Assembly (NCBI GenBank): GCA_034770075.1
Contig: CM068377.1
Location: forward strand, 69,852,358-69,916,357
Length of the DNA: 64,000 nucleotides
Direction: 5' to 3'
DNA from: Aralia elata
Taxonomy: Eukaryota > Streptophyta > Magnoliopsida > Apiales > Araliaceae
The notes beneath the pieces were generated by a model. The model worked only from the letters and a program-made list of their open reading frames with translations. It did not search any database and had not been told where the DNA came from. Below are positions 24,176-35,772 of the stretch, in pieces; within the stretch, counting starts at the first letter, position 1; the number at the start of each line of letters is the position of its first letter. The translations under genes were made by a program, and so were the position numbers.

Positions 24176-25872
24176 ATGGCTGGACTAGCACTAATAGCTA
24201 ATCATTTACACCAGTTGATTGCTATTTGTGTTAAGCTCAAGCCATCAAACTATTTAATATGGAGAACACAAATGACTCGATTAATGCAGGCTATGAAGGT
24301 AAGCGAAATGATAAAAGAATGATCCACCATCTGCGAAATTTCAGGTGGGCAAGGACAAAGAAGAGTTCAATCCCCATTTTAGCGAATGACAAGGCAAGGA
24401 TGCTCTTTTACGCGCTTGGCCTTCGGGTACTATGATGGAGGAGGTTATGTATCTAATAATAGGATGTGAAACAGCTAAAGCAATCTGGGAATGTCTTGAA
24501 GAAAAGCTACAAAAGACGAGGAATTTCAGCTTAAAAATCAACTTCAGAATGTAAAGCTAGATGACAAAACAGTAGATGAGTACCTGAAGGAGTTCAAAGG
24601 TGTTTGTGATGGACTCGCTGCCATAAACAAGCCATTGGATGGGGATAGTAAAGTGGTTAGTTTTGCAAGGGGCTTAGGCACAAAGTATCAAACATTGAGA
24701 ACTGTCATGCTTGGGAAACCTCCATACCCTACACTAAATAAATTTGTCAATGCATTGAGAGCATTTTACATTCGAGAGGAGGATAATATTGTGAAATCAC
24801 CAGCAACTCTTGTTTCAGCACCACCTGTTCCTCAATAACATGGCTTTTGCTGCACAAAGGTTTAACAATGGTGGAGGTTTTCGCGGAGGCTTCCGTGGCA
24901 AAAATTATGGTCCAAGAGGCATAGGTAATTATCAAAATCAATATTCCTTTAATGGTTTTAATTCTAGGGGGGCCTGGTTTTAGACCTGCAAGTCAAAGTA
25001 GTCACAGGTTCTATAACAATGCTAATAGAGGTGCTTCCAACTATGGCAATTTCAATGGAGGAGGTTAGAGATCACCTAATCATTTTAACCCCCTAGACCT
25101 CAGTTTACTCATGGTTCACAAGAGTGTCAGATTTGTGGTAGAAACAACCACATAGCACTCTCATGTTTTTATCCTTGGGATTTTTCTTATCTAGCAGCAT
25201 AAGATATACCCCAAGCTCTCAACGTTCAAACACTTGCAACCTTGAACGACAAAAATTTGTACCTAGATTCTGGACGACGAATCATATGCACACCATACAG
25301 GTAACTTATCACCTCCATATCATGGTTCTGAGAAAATTTTAATTGGTGATGGAACAACTCTTAATATTTCTCATGTTGGTGAAAGTAATCTTACTTCTGA
25401 TTTAAAATTGAAAGATGTGTTGGTAGTACCAGAATTGAAAAGGAATTTAATCTCAGTAAGTCAACTTGCTAGAGATAATCAATGTTATTTGGAGTTCACC
25501 GGTACGAAATTTGTTGTTAAGCACACACAAAATTCTGGCCAAAGGGAGCAAGAAGGATAATCTTTACACGTTGGACAAGGGAGGACTAGAAGCCTTAACT
25601 GGACTTGAAGCCTTAACAGTAGTAAGAACAACCAAAATTTGGCATAAAAAAGATTGGGTCACCCTAGCATTAAGAAGTTAAAGTTTTTAAGTTCTTTGAA
25701 TAAAGTTGATGTTAGTTTTTGGAATAAACCAGTTGATGTATGTGTTAGCTGTCAGATGGGAAAGAATTGCAGATAACCTTTTGAATTAAAAGATAGGCTA
25801 TCTGTTAAGCCTATATCAGTTATTCATTGTGATTTGTGGGGCCTGCCCTAGTACAATCATCTCAATTTATGA
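24176..25872 (+). pseudogene. Ty1/copia gag, protease and pre-integrase region (degenerate)
   Basis: The ATG at 24176 starts a copia gag: KPSNYLIWRTQM, then LQNVKLDDKTVDEYLKEFKG and FARGLGTKYQTLRTV, in several frames with stops and frameshifts. A diverged zinc-knuckle and protease region follows (about 25090-25500). The pre-integrase block has W-H-x-x-x-x and a CQMGK motif (about 25640-25830), continuing into IHCDLWGP, the start of the integrase core with its first Asp. The frame is cut at 25873 by the LTR element inserted here and resumes at 28533. Confidence 0.8.
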
Positions 25873-25877
25873 GATAC

Positions 25878-26123
25878 TGATGTAGGAGGATTTCTACCCG
25901 ATGATACTGAGTGGACAGATAGCATATTGATGGCAGCAAAAAGCCCTGAATTAATGAATCAGCACATCGGGATCAGATAACTTTGGGATCGGGAGTTCAG
26001 CTTGGTTGACTTCGGAACGACCAGCTTCGGGAATCGATATCTTCGGGGTCGGAAGTTCGTAGTCGGATTGTAGACTACTTCTTCGGATTCGGGTTTGGTT
26101 TCTTACTGATCGGATTGGCTACA

Positions 26124-26187
<64 letters not shown>

Positions 26188-26526
26188 GTGTTTAATTCTT
26201 TTATGGCAGTAGAATTTTATTAGGAAGTAAATCTTTTATATTGTTACCGTAGATATAGGAAGTTGTTATCTTTTTAATATTTTGCTTCCGTATTTTTAGG
26301 AATCTATTACGTAGTACCTTTTTAGGGTATTTCCTTTTTTGTTGCCCAAGTAAGTTAGCTATAAAATCCGGCTTGTGGGTCGAATTTTGATAGACTTTGA
26401 TTTTGATAAATATAATTTGAGCATTAGAGAAGTTCTCTCCGTGTATTGGTGAATCTCTCGTTTCTTTGCCTGTGAATTTATTTGCTTACCTAGCCCACAG
26501 GATAATCGCTATCCCGCCTGCCTTCA
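25878..26526 (+). repeat. 5' LTR of the 2.65-kb element
   Basis: Starts TGATGTAGGAGG, contains an (ATT)n run at about 26125-26187, and ends before the primer-binding site. Very similar to 27885-28527, with scattered substitutions. Confidence 0.9.
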
Positions 26527-26574
26527 GTTGGTATCAGAGCTCAACATCATCTTAGGTTAGATTTCATCAGTTCA

Positions 26575-27921
26575 ATGGCAGGTGGTCGTGGTCGTCGAGG
26601 GCAGGTTCCGATTGAGGAAGTCCAGCGCCGTGATCCTAACATTCGGGATGTGATGATTGAGGATTTATAGAGACAAGTTGCAGAGTTAACCTTGCGTCTC
26701 AAGGCGCAAAATCGGGGTTGACGTGGACAGGTTCTAATTGAGGAAGTCTCGCATCTTGATAACTATCGTGGACAGGTTCCGACTGAGGAAGTCCCACACC
26801 TTGATCATGACGAGGAAGGGTATTACTCTCGTGGACAGTATCTGGCTGAGGAAGTCCCGAAGTATTTCTCGCACCTTGATCGTGATGAGGAATTTTATAA
26901 TTTTAATTCTGGTTTTGATGAAGGACAGTTGATTGGAGGAAGAGTAGCCGATGAAGTAGAAGAGTATGGAGAGCCTATATATGATGAATATGCAGATGAA
27001 GAAATATTTTATGGAGAGCCTATATATGATGAATATGCAGATGAATATATATATGATGAATATGAAGATGAAGGAGAATTTTATGGAGAACCTAAATACG
27101 ACGATTATGATGATGACGACGTAGAGGAACAGGTGTCATATAGAGACAGTCAAGAGACTTTGATCGTTCGTAAGAGTGTACTGACTCCCAAAGGTGATTC
27201 CGAAGATGATTGGTTGAGAACCAATATCTTCCATACAACCTGCACCGTAGCAAATAAAGTTTGCAAGTTTATTATTGATAGCGGCAGTTGTGAGAACGTA
27301 GTGTCTGAAGAGGCTGTCAGAAAACTACAGTTGAAAACAGATCGGCATCCCAAACCATATAAGTTGTCATGGTTGAACAAAGGTAATGAAGTAACAGTCG
27401 ATAGAAAATGCTTAGTATCCTTTTCAATAGGCAAGAAGTATTTTGACAGCACTTGGTGCGATGTAGTGACAATGGATGCGTGTCATGTGCTGTTGGGCCG
27501 ACCTTGGCAATATGACCGAAGAGTTATGCATGATGGTCGGAAGAATACATATTCCCTTCGTATTAAAGGGAAGAAGGTTGTACTAGCACCTCGACGGGAA
27601 GAAAGTAGTTTGGCTCGGGCAGTCGGAAACCCAAACCTGTTGTCCATAACTAGATTTCTATCGGAGGCCGATCGTGAAGGCATGATATATGTTATAATCC
27701 CTTGTGCGAACAGTTCGGCAGATGGGAACACTCAAGTACCAGCAGATGTGCATAAATTGTTGTCAGAATTCTCTGACTTGATGTCCGAAGAGTTTCTTAC
27801 TGGACTTCCACTAGATCCGATGAGTCCTTATTTTGTGGAGGATGGTGTGAACTCGAGGACGAGTTCATTGCAACCCGGGGTGACTAATGCAGGAGGATTT
27901 CTGCCCGATGATACTGAGTAG
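26575..27921 (+). pseudogene. gag-remnant/protease ORF with acidic repeats
   Basis: The ATG at 26575 is followed by MAGGRGRRGQ, a typical gypsy gag start. Two stops (26668 and 26719) break the N-terminal part. Then come RGQVPxEEV-type repeats (about 26580-26860) and an acidic tract with three YGEPxYDEYADE-like repeats (26965-27130). The retropepsin domain follows (about 27220-27530) with FIIDSGSCENVV and the C-terminal LLGRPWQYDR block. Capsid and zinc-knuckle segments are missing. The frame is open from 26722 to the stop at 27919, which lies inside the 3' LTR. The intact D-S-G suggests the protease fold may survive. Confidence 0.8.
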
Positions 27922-28130
27922 ACAGATAGCATATTGATGGCAGCCAAAGGTCCTGAATTAATGAATGAGTGCATCGGGATCGGATAACTTCGGGATCGGG
28001 AGTTCAACTTGGTTGACTTCGGAACGACCAACTTCGGGAATCGATATCTTCGGGGTCGGAAGTTCGGAGTTGGATGGTAGACTACTTCTTCGGATTCGGG
28101 TTTGGTTTCTTACTGATCGGATTGGCTCCA

Positions 28131-28188
<58 letters not shown>

Positions 28189-28527
28189 GTGTTTAATTCT
28201 TTTATGGCAGTAGAATTTTATTAGGAAGTAAATCTTTTATATTGTTATCGTAGATATAGGAAGTTGTTATCTTTTCTAGATTTTGCTTCCGTATTTTTAG
28301 GAATCTGTTACGTAGTACCTTTTTAGGGTATTTCCTTTCTTGTTGCCCAAGTAAGTTAGCTATAAAACCCGGCTTGTGGGTTGAATTTGGATAGACTTTG
28401 ATTTTGATAAATATAATTTGAGCATTAGAGAAGTTCTCTCTGTGTATTTGTGAATCTCTCATTTCTTTGCCTGTGAATTTATTTGCTTATCTAGCCCGCA
28501 CGATAATCGCTATCCCGCCCGGCTTTA
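27885..28527 (+). repeat. 3' LTR of the 2.65-kb element
   Basis: Copy of 25878-26526, starting TAATGCAGGAGG (the expected TG is altered) and including the (ATT)n run at about 28133-28187. Ends GGCTTTA before GATAC. Confidence 0.88.
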
Positions 28528-28532
28528 GATAC

Positions 28533-31070
28533 TATGTCATTTTTGTTGATCAGTGCACAAGATTTACATGGTTTTATCCTCTCAAGCATATATAAATCTG
28601 ATTTCTATTCTGCGTTTATTAATTTTAAGATCATTGTTGAGAAACAATTTGACAAACTAATAAAAATTCTTCAATGTGATGGTGGTGGCGAATTCAATAA
28701 GACCGAGTTTCTTAATTTTCTTGCAGCAAATGGAATCATAAGACATAATAGCTGAGAGGAAGTATAAACATACTGTGGAAACTGGATTAACCATATTATT
28801 TCATGCTAGTTTGCCTTTATTTCTCTTGGTTGATGCATTTATGACAGCTGTTTACTTAATAAATAGATTGCCTACAGCTTCTTTGGATAATGATATTCCT
28901 TTTTATCAGTTATATGGTTAGCATGCAAACTATGATACACTAAAGGTGTTTGGGTGCAGATGTTTTCCTATTTGAGAGGAAATAATAAGCATAAGTTTCA
29001 AGCCAAAACTTTTCCTTGTGTCGTTATTGGTTATAGCAATCTACACAAAGACTATAGATGTTATAATCCTAGCACAAGGAGAGCTTACATTTCGAGACAT
29101 GTTATATTTGATGAAATGGTATTTCCTTATAATATCCCTGACAAGGAACGAGTTGCAGATGTTTCATGTCCATTTATAAAGAGTTTCTTGTCAAGAATGC
29201 AGCCAACAGTTCGGGAGCAGCCTCTACAGTACTTCCAGAAAAGGAGAGTGCAAGTCAAAACATTACGCTTGCTCATGAGTCCCGTGGTATTGGGCCTGCA
29301 ACTATTTATTCCGATGATTATAATGATGTTCATGATACAGCAAGGGATATGTTTAATGCAACTAGTGAAGAAGATAATAGGTCTGGATTAAATGAGAATG
29401 AGCTCTCAGATGGTACTTTTGATGATTATCATGATGGTACAGATCCTATTTCAAATCTAGGACGAGTTATTTTAGTTGTTGAACTACCGCTAAGTGCTGC
29501 AGAAAATAAAGAACATTCTAGACATGGCATGGTGACACAATCAAGGTCTGGTCCTAATTATACTCACAGATCTTTGGTTGCAGCGGCTTCACCTAGTTTA
29601 CTAGAACCAACGAGCTTATTGGAAGCTCTTGCAACTCCATATTAGGTCACATCCATGCATGAAGAACTACGTGCACTCAATGCTAACGATACATGGATTT
29701 TGGTTCCAAGGGAGCGAGGAATGCATGCTATAGGATCGAAATGGGTTTTCAAAGCAAGATTGAACCTAGATGGTTCAATAGAGAGATTCAAAGCTAGATT
29801 AGAAGCCAAGGGCTATAATCAAGTTGAAGGTGTAAATTTTTCTGAAACATTCAGTCCAGTTATTAGACACTCAACTGTGAAGCTTGTTCTTTCTCTTGTA
29901 GTAGTACAAAAGTGGCATATCAAGAAATTAGATGTGAAAAATGCCTTTTTGCATGGAGTACTATCAGAAACAGTTTTCATGGAGAAGCCACCAGGTTTTC
30001 GCAATTCCTCCTCTTGATTTTGTGCGCAAACTGAAGAAGGCTATATATGGATTAAAACAAGCTCCAAGAGTTTGGTTTAATAAATTCTGTGATTTTTATT
30101 GTCTCTTAGGTTCTTTTGTAGTATGGCTGATCCCTCACTATTTGTTTTACACAATTTAGAAGGCACTATGTTACTTCTTCTTTATGTAGATGATATTATC
30201 ATCATTGGTGACAATGTTATTCTACTTAACTCAATAATTGCACAGCTTAGTTCTGAGTTTGCAATGAAAGATTTGGGAAATTTGCACTACTTTCTTGGAA
30301 TTGAAGTACAATATTTTTTTGGTGGTATCCTTTTGACACAGAAGAAATATGCTAAGGATTTGCTTGCTAGAACAAAACTTGTATTCTAAAGCAGTGAGTA
30401 CTCCATTAGTGCCAAAACATGACCTTCATGCTGCAGATTCTAGTGCAGTTGATCCTACAGAGTATAGATGTATTGTTGGTGCCTTACAATATCTTACTCT
30501 TACTAGGCCTGAGATAGCTCACTCAGATAATCTTGTTTGTCAATTTATAAAAGCTCCAACATTGAGACACTTGCAAGTAGTAAAGAGAATTATGAGATAC
30601 CTTAAGGGAACATTACACTATGGACTACGGATTTTATCACAGTCAAGTTTGAATCTTTATGGTTTTTCTGATGCAGTTTGGGCAGGGTGTTCTATCACAA
30701 GACGGTCAACTAGTGGATATTGTATTTATGTCGGCAGTAATTGTATAACTTTGAGCTCACGATAGCAACCTACAGTGGCTAGATCAAGTGCTGAAGCTGA
30801 ATATAGATCACTTGCTTTTGGTGCGGCAGAGTTAACATGGTTGACATATATTCTTAAGGATGTGGGAGTTCAAATGTCTACACCGTGAGTTCTATATTGT
30901 GACAACCTAAGTGCATTGTACATAACTGTGAATCCTATTCTTTATGCTAGAATTAACAAAGCATATTGAACTGAATTATCACTTTGTAAGGGAGAAGGTT
31001 GCCACAAGAGCACTGGTTACAAAGTTTGTGCGGTCCCATAATCAAATGGCAGACTTGTTCACTAAATCCT
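28533..31070 (+). pseudogene. Ty1/copia integrase, RT and RNase H (degenerate)
   Basis: Continues the copia pol cut at 25873. Integrase: FVDQCTRFTWFYPL, then LQCDGGGEF with the second Asp, INRLPTAS and KVFGCRCF. RT (29655-30390): SKWVFKARLNLDGSIERFKA, LDVKNAFLHG, YGLKQAPRVW and LLYVDDIIII, so the catalytic YVDD is intact. RNase H (about 30440-31070): GALQYLTLTRPEIAH, RRSTSGYCIY and RSSAEAEYRSL. Frameshifts occur near 28755, 29170, 30015, 30110 and 30390, and a stop at 30764. It ends around DLFTKS with no polypurine tract or LTR following. The motifs suggest the Ale/Retrofit group, with moderate certainty. Confidence 0.85.
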
Positions 31071-31076
31071 AACATT

Positions 31077-31595
31077 TCTCAAGTTCCATTCCTTCCTGGG
31101 GTTCCTTGGCCTTGTCTGTAGAATCCTGCAGTTCCGGTACAAGCCATTTGCCCTTCTGGATTTCCATTTCCATACTACCCAACACCTTATTGGAATTGTA
31201 ATGTGCCAGGTTCTTGGAGTATTCCTTGGTTGCCTCCGCCACCTCCTGTGACTAACCAAAAGGCACCAGGTTATGGTCCAAAATCACCAATATTAGGAAA
31301 GCATTCTCGGGAAGGTGACTTGCTTAAGCCAAGCAACGTGGAAGAAGAGGAACTTTTGGAACAGAATAATTCAGAGAGACCTATTTTGGTTCCAAAAACT
31401 GAATCGATGACCTTGATGAAGCTACAAAGAGTTCTATATGGGCGAGTCTTGGAATAAAGAATTAGCAAGGAAGGCGTCTTTAAGGCCTTCTAACCAAAGA
31501 AAGATGAAAAAGGTCATGTAATCAAACCATCTCTAGTTTTACACGCTAACCTAGCAGCTTTGTCAAGGTCCCTTAACTTCCAAGAGAGGGCCTAA
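31077..31595 (+). pseudogene. Cycling Dof factor (CDF) C-terminal fragment
   Basis: Translation gives conserved CDF C-terminal motifs: FLPGVPWP, PSGFPFPYYPTPYWNC, PGSWSIPWLPPPP, GKHSREGDLLKPSN, then after a +1 shift near 31401 DDLDEATKSSIWASLGIK, and VFKAF, LAALSRSLNFQERA to about 31594. CDF proteins are Dof zinc-finger repressors of flowering-time genes; these blocks include their FKF1/GI-binding region. The Dof finger is absent. Stops at 31118, 31465 and 31491 and the frameshift make it a pseudogene. It lacks introns over this length, but the family's last exon is long, so this does not show retrocopying. It lies directly between copia RNase H and a gypsy tail. Confidence 0.85.
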
Positions 31596-31617
31596 ATTGA
31601 CTTGTTCTAGCAGTTTC

Positions 31618-32012
31618 ACTGTAAATGTAGACCAAGGTCCAAATATTATAGGTCTTCTATGGTCTTAGAACGAGTTAGTTCGCTGGCTTATAGGCTACAA
31701 TTACTTGTAGAGGCTCGCATTCATTCAGTCTTCCATGTTTTTGTTCTTAAGAAGTAGATAGGTGCTTCTGCTTCTGTTTCTCCTGTGTTGCCCTCAATTG
31801 ATGTACATGGCCAATTTGTTATTGAGCCTATAACTATTCTGGATAGAAAGTTGGTTAAGAGGAACAATGCAACTGTAGTGAAAGTTTTAGTGCAATGGTC
31901 CAACACTTTGCCTGATCAGATGCTACTTAGGAGGACTAGGCTGATTTACATGCCATATTTCCCTATTTCAATTCTTGTAGACAAGTCTTATTTTAAGGGG
32001 AGAGGAATGTAA
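31618..32012 (+). pseudogene. Gypsy integrase C-terminus and chromodomain fragment
   Basis: The frame contains RIHSVFHVFVLKK, the conserved integrase C-terminal block, then LPSIDVHGQFVIEPITILDR and VVKVLVQWSNTLPDQM, a chromodomain-like segment, ending at 32012. One stop occurs at 31757. A purine tract AAGGGGAGAGGAA precedes the LTR at 32008. It fits a Reina-type chromovirus with a short LTR. The rest of that element is missing. Confidence 0.75.
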
Positions 32013-32286
32013 AGAATGCAAATATAGTAAAAGAGTTAGTTGGAGTTAGTTACTAAGGGCATGACTGTCATTTCACGTAAAATGTTGTTACAGTTTTGGA
32101 AGGAAATGTTGTTAGGCTTGAGTGCTATTTTACATTATTTATGGCCTTTATATCCGAGTTGTATGAATCATCAAGGACATGTGAAATGAATTACTTTTCT
32201 CTCAACAAACTCTTTCTCTCATGTTCTCTATCCTCTCTCTAATTTTGTCTCTTTTCTTCCACCATTTTTATCTGAATTCCAACTCA
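32008..32286 (+). repeat. Short 3' LTR of the gypsy fragment
   Basis: Begins TGTAAAGAATGC directly after the purine tract and probably ends CAACTCA near 32286. The right boundary is a guess because no second copy is in the window. Confidence 0.5.
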
Positions 32287-32339
32287 ATTATTAGTTTAGG
32301 TCACTTAAAGGAACTAATAGATCAGCTTAAATTCCTTAT

Positions 32340-33475
32340 ACTATGTTTGGTTCCCATTTCTTGTCATGTATGGAATGGAATGACTTAAGAAATAGAATGG
32401 CTTAAGGAATAGAATGATCATTCTCATTTTTATGTTTGGTTTGTTCATTTATTTCGTCAGGAATAGAATCATCATTCTACTTAGTATTTGATTTACGTGA
32501 ATTACATTATGAATGGAATGTGAAATGATATTTTTTGTTTTTTATATACTACAAACTTATAAAATGAATAATAAAATAAATTAAATAGAACTAAAAGAAC
32601 ATCTTCACTAGAAAAATATTTTTTTTTATATTTTTATGCATTTAAAATTCAAATAAACACCTTCATGAAAAAAAATTAAAAAAACCTTAAAGCCAATACA
32701 AATCATATATAAAAATAAATAGAAAGTAATATAGTATGCACTAACAAACAATTATTCAAGATAAGGTACATATATAATTTTGAATCAAACACCACACTTT
32801 TGAGACAATAGTTTTTGAAGTATTCACGTTATAATATATTCTATATAATACTATGATATGATATGTCCTATGAGAGGAAAACAATTATTACCATTTATAT
32901 AATAGGCCTAAAAGTTTAAATTCACTACATTTTCAAATATCTCCACGAAGTAAAGCTTGCACAAAATCATCATTTTCATCATCTAGTGCAACAAAGAACA
33001 ATATTATGGGGTTCTCATTATCGACCATCTTCTTCGCAGCTTGATACCTTTGCACTTTGAAAATTCCAGAAATATTAGAGAGCTCCTCATTGAGTTTCTT
33101 TTTTTGCTCCATCAGATTGTCCTCACAAATTGCTTGACTAAATATTTTGACGGTTTCATGAAGTTGAGTAGCTATCATCCTTGAAGCACTATAAACAACC
33201 TCTGCAACTGGATCCATACTTCTACTTCTTTTCTTTGAAAATTTCTTGCTTGTAGACTCATCACAATTAGTACCATGTAGCATAGATGAGCTATCAAAAT
33301 TAAGATCCTGAAGCCCATCTTCAGCACCTTGAAGACTAGTATCTTCTTTATCAAGTTCCTCAAGCACATCAGCTGCAGTTTAGGTATCATGACCAGTTGC
33401 CTTATCTTTTCTAAAGATTATACTAAGATCATTATACCATGAAAAATGATTGTATCTCCACTTATCTCACTAAGA
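32340..33475 (-). mobile_element. PIF/Harbinger-type remnant
   Basis: Holds a minus-strand Myb/SANT-like ORF of the type encoded beside PIF/Harbinger transposases. 32340-32540 is built of TTTGGTT and GGAATGGAATG words common at the ends of such elements. No transposase is present. The right part is cut by the copia fragment. Boundaries are approximate. Confidence 0.45.
32933..33469 (-). pseudogene. Myb/SANT-like (Harbinger ORF1-type) protein, C-terminal part
   Basis: Read on the minus strand from about 33469: HFSWYNDLSIIFRKDKATG, one stop at about 33381, then TAADVLEELDKED and an open frame to 32933 that includes SKKFSKKRSRSMD (basic) and a predicted helical C-terminus. The FxKDxATG...ADVxEELxxED pattern is characteristic of Myb/SANT-like proteins that partner PIF/Harbinger transposases; these bind DNA and help import the transposase. 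The N-terminal half of the Myb domain is missing, removed at the junction with the copia sequence. Confidence 0.6.
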
Positions 33476-34247
33476 GGATTTTACACAAATTGTTAATTAA
33501 GATCTGCCGAACTATATATAGAGGGTCATATAGTTTGATGAAGATAGTGGGAGACATCATTTTAATAAAGACCTAATTAATTCGATGATTAATAAAATGA
33601 ATGTATGCTAATGTTTTTATTAAAATTTTATTTACAAAATTTTACAATGTCTAATTCACTATCACTGCAGAGCATATTGGATGCTAATAAGTTAACCGGA
33701 CCGAACTATATGAATTGGTTAAGAAATTTGAGAATAGTTCTCACTGCTGAAAAGCTATCTTATGTCCTAAATTCGCCAGTCCCTCCAAATGTTGTAGACA
33801 ATGCCTTTGAGAAAGAGATTACTACTTTTAAAAAGTGGCAAGATGATGTGACTGTGGCTTAGTGCATCATGTTGGCTTCCATGAGTAACGAGTTACAACG
33901 TCAACACGAGAAAATGGATGCACCTACCATGTTGCTTCACCTTTAAGATTTGTATGGTGAGCATAGTAGGTTTGCCAGATATGAGATATCTAAGGAGTTA
34001 TTCTGATCTAGAATGACCGATGACATTACAGTATAGACACATGTCCTTAAGATGATCAATTTGATTGAACAACTAGGATAGTTGAGTTTTGTAATGGATG
34101 AAGAGTTGAACCAAGATTTGATCTTACAGTCACTCCCAAACTCCTTCTCACAATTTGTTGTGATTTTTCATATGAACAAGCTAGATGTCAGCCTACCTCA
34201 ATTGCTCAACATGTTGAAAATTGCAGAGAGTCACTTAGCCAAGAAAG
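33476..34247 (+). pseudogene. Copia leader and gag fragment
   Basis: Parallels 54424-55180 of the long-LTR copia element: same leader words, then MSNSLSLQSILDANKLTG at 33645 and YMNWLRNLRIVL. Several stops. At 34247 the gag frame (after SHLAKK) runs directly into an LTR start, so everything from mid-gag to the polypurine tract has been deleted. Confidence 0.8.
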
Positions 34248-35772
34248 TGAAAGTGATATGCACACAAGCCAATCATATTTGATATGATGTAGCATATACT
34301 TTGTAATCTTATTCGTTTATTAATAAAAGAATTAATTTATTAAAGGCATTTTTATTATCTACATGATGTTGTTATATTAAATGTGATAAACCTATAGTTT
34401 TGAGCAATGCTTTTAGAATCATGATGTTGATCATGCTAATGAGATCTAAATTCTTAGATAGCTCACAACTAAAATTGTTCCTAATCGTTGGATTACTAAA
34501 AAGGGGATTAGTAAATCCGGATAGATTAGTACATACTTTGCTTGCTCTTATGAAGAGGATGATTGATCTCATAATCATTTGTGTAGAGACACTAAAGCAA
34601 GTATGTAGGTGCTTATTAGAGAATAAGTTCACTGAACATGACTCGCTAAAGGAATACCTAATAGAGTTTTACTCGTCTGTCAATAGGAATTCCTGATGTG
34701 ATAGTAGTACAAGTGATCCTTGGACTTGAGATCATCATAGTATCTTATGTATGATGAGTTATACTTTAACATGCCCCTAAAGACCTTAGGGTATATCAAA
34801 GGGTATGCTTGGGTATAATAAGTTGTACATGGAGATAATGAATGGTCAACAAAGAATCTACCACTTCTAGTAAAAAAAGAGAAATGTCCTATGTGATTTG
34901 ATAAATGACAACTCAGTAGTCTTTGGCCAAAGCAGAATGAAATTAGAAAGTAGTTTCTAATTTGCATTAATCAGAGTTGTGTATTTGAGAATCGAAATAC
35001 ATATAATTAAATAAAATAAGACTTTACAGTAATTCCATGTCTTATATTTGATTGAGACATTGTATGGTAGAATGATTGAATTGTATGGTAACTATTCACT
35101 AAAAGGTTCTTTTGTGATTAATGTTGAAATCTATATTATCTAGAAAGTCGTTGATCGCTAAAGGGGGTTACCCATATTGTAGAATAAATATTATTTAATT
35201 AAATAAATTAAATAGTTTAATTTATTTATTTAAATAAGATTAGAATTGTTCTAATTGATTTATTCACAACCGGTTTAATATGGAGAGCCTAAAGAGTCAC
35301 ACCGCAAAAGAAAAATATTTATTTAAGAAGTAAATGGCATAATCGTATTAATAAGTTAAGTATATTTAATTAAATAGTTTAATATTTATTATTTAATATT
35401 TTAGAAATATTAAATATAAATTAATAAGAGGAGTCTTATTATTATTATTATTTAATTTCTAAAAGGGTTTAGGAATTAATTAATACAAGTACTCTCATAA
35501 ATTACTAATTAGATTAGGAGTTTAATTAATTAAAAGAGTTTAATTAAAATAAAACCCTATTTCTAAATAGTTTAGGAGGGTTGCTTATATCTATAAATAA
35601 GAGGAGTCTTATTATGGATGAGAGTTACACATACTTCCAATTATTGGAGAGTACTTACACATTCTATAGAGATAAAAACTAGGGTTTTGCCAACACCCAT
35701 CTTCTTGAATACGTATTATTCCTTGGTGGATCACCTCTAGAGGCCAAACACTTGGGTGGCTAACGTTGATCA
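34248..35772 (+). repeat. Long-LTR copia 5' LTR, left part
   Basis: Starts TGAAAGTGATATGCACAC and parallels the 3' LTR at 58120-59507. It breaks at 35772 within GATCA and resumes at 52324. Includes AT-rich stretches such as an (ATT)n patch near 35440. No genes. Confidence 0.85.

Larger units (their letters stand above)
25878..28527 (+). mobile_element. Non-autonomous Ty3/gypsy-derived LTR element, 2.65 kb, TSD GATAC
   Basis: Two LTRs of about 645 bp (25878-26526, 27885-28527), a Met-tRNA primer-binding site at 26529 (TGGTATCAGAGC), one internal frame, and GATAC on both sides (25873-25877, 28528-28532). It lacks zinc knuckle, RT, RNase H and integrase. The protease-like domain and leader resemble chromoviral gag-pol ends, so I infer a deletion derivative mobilised in trans. 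It sits inside the integrase of the copia element. Confidence 0.92.
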
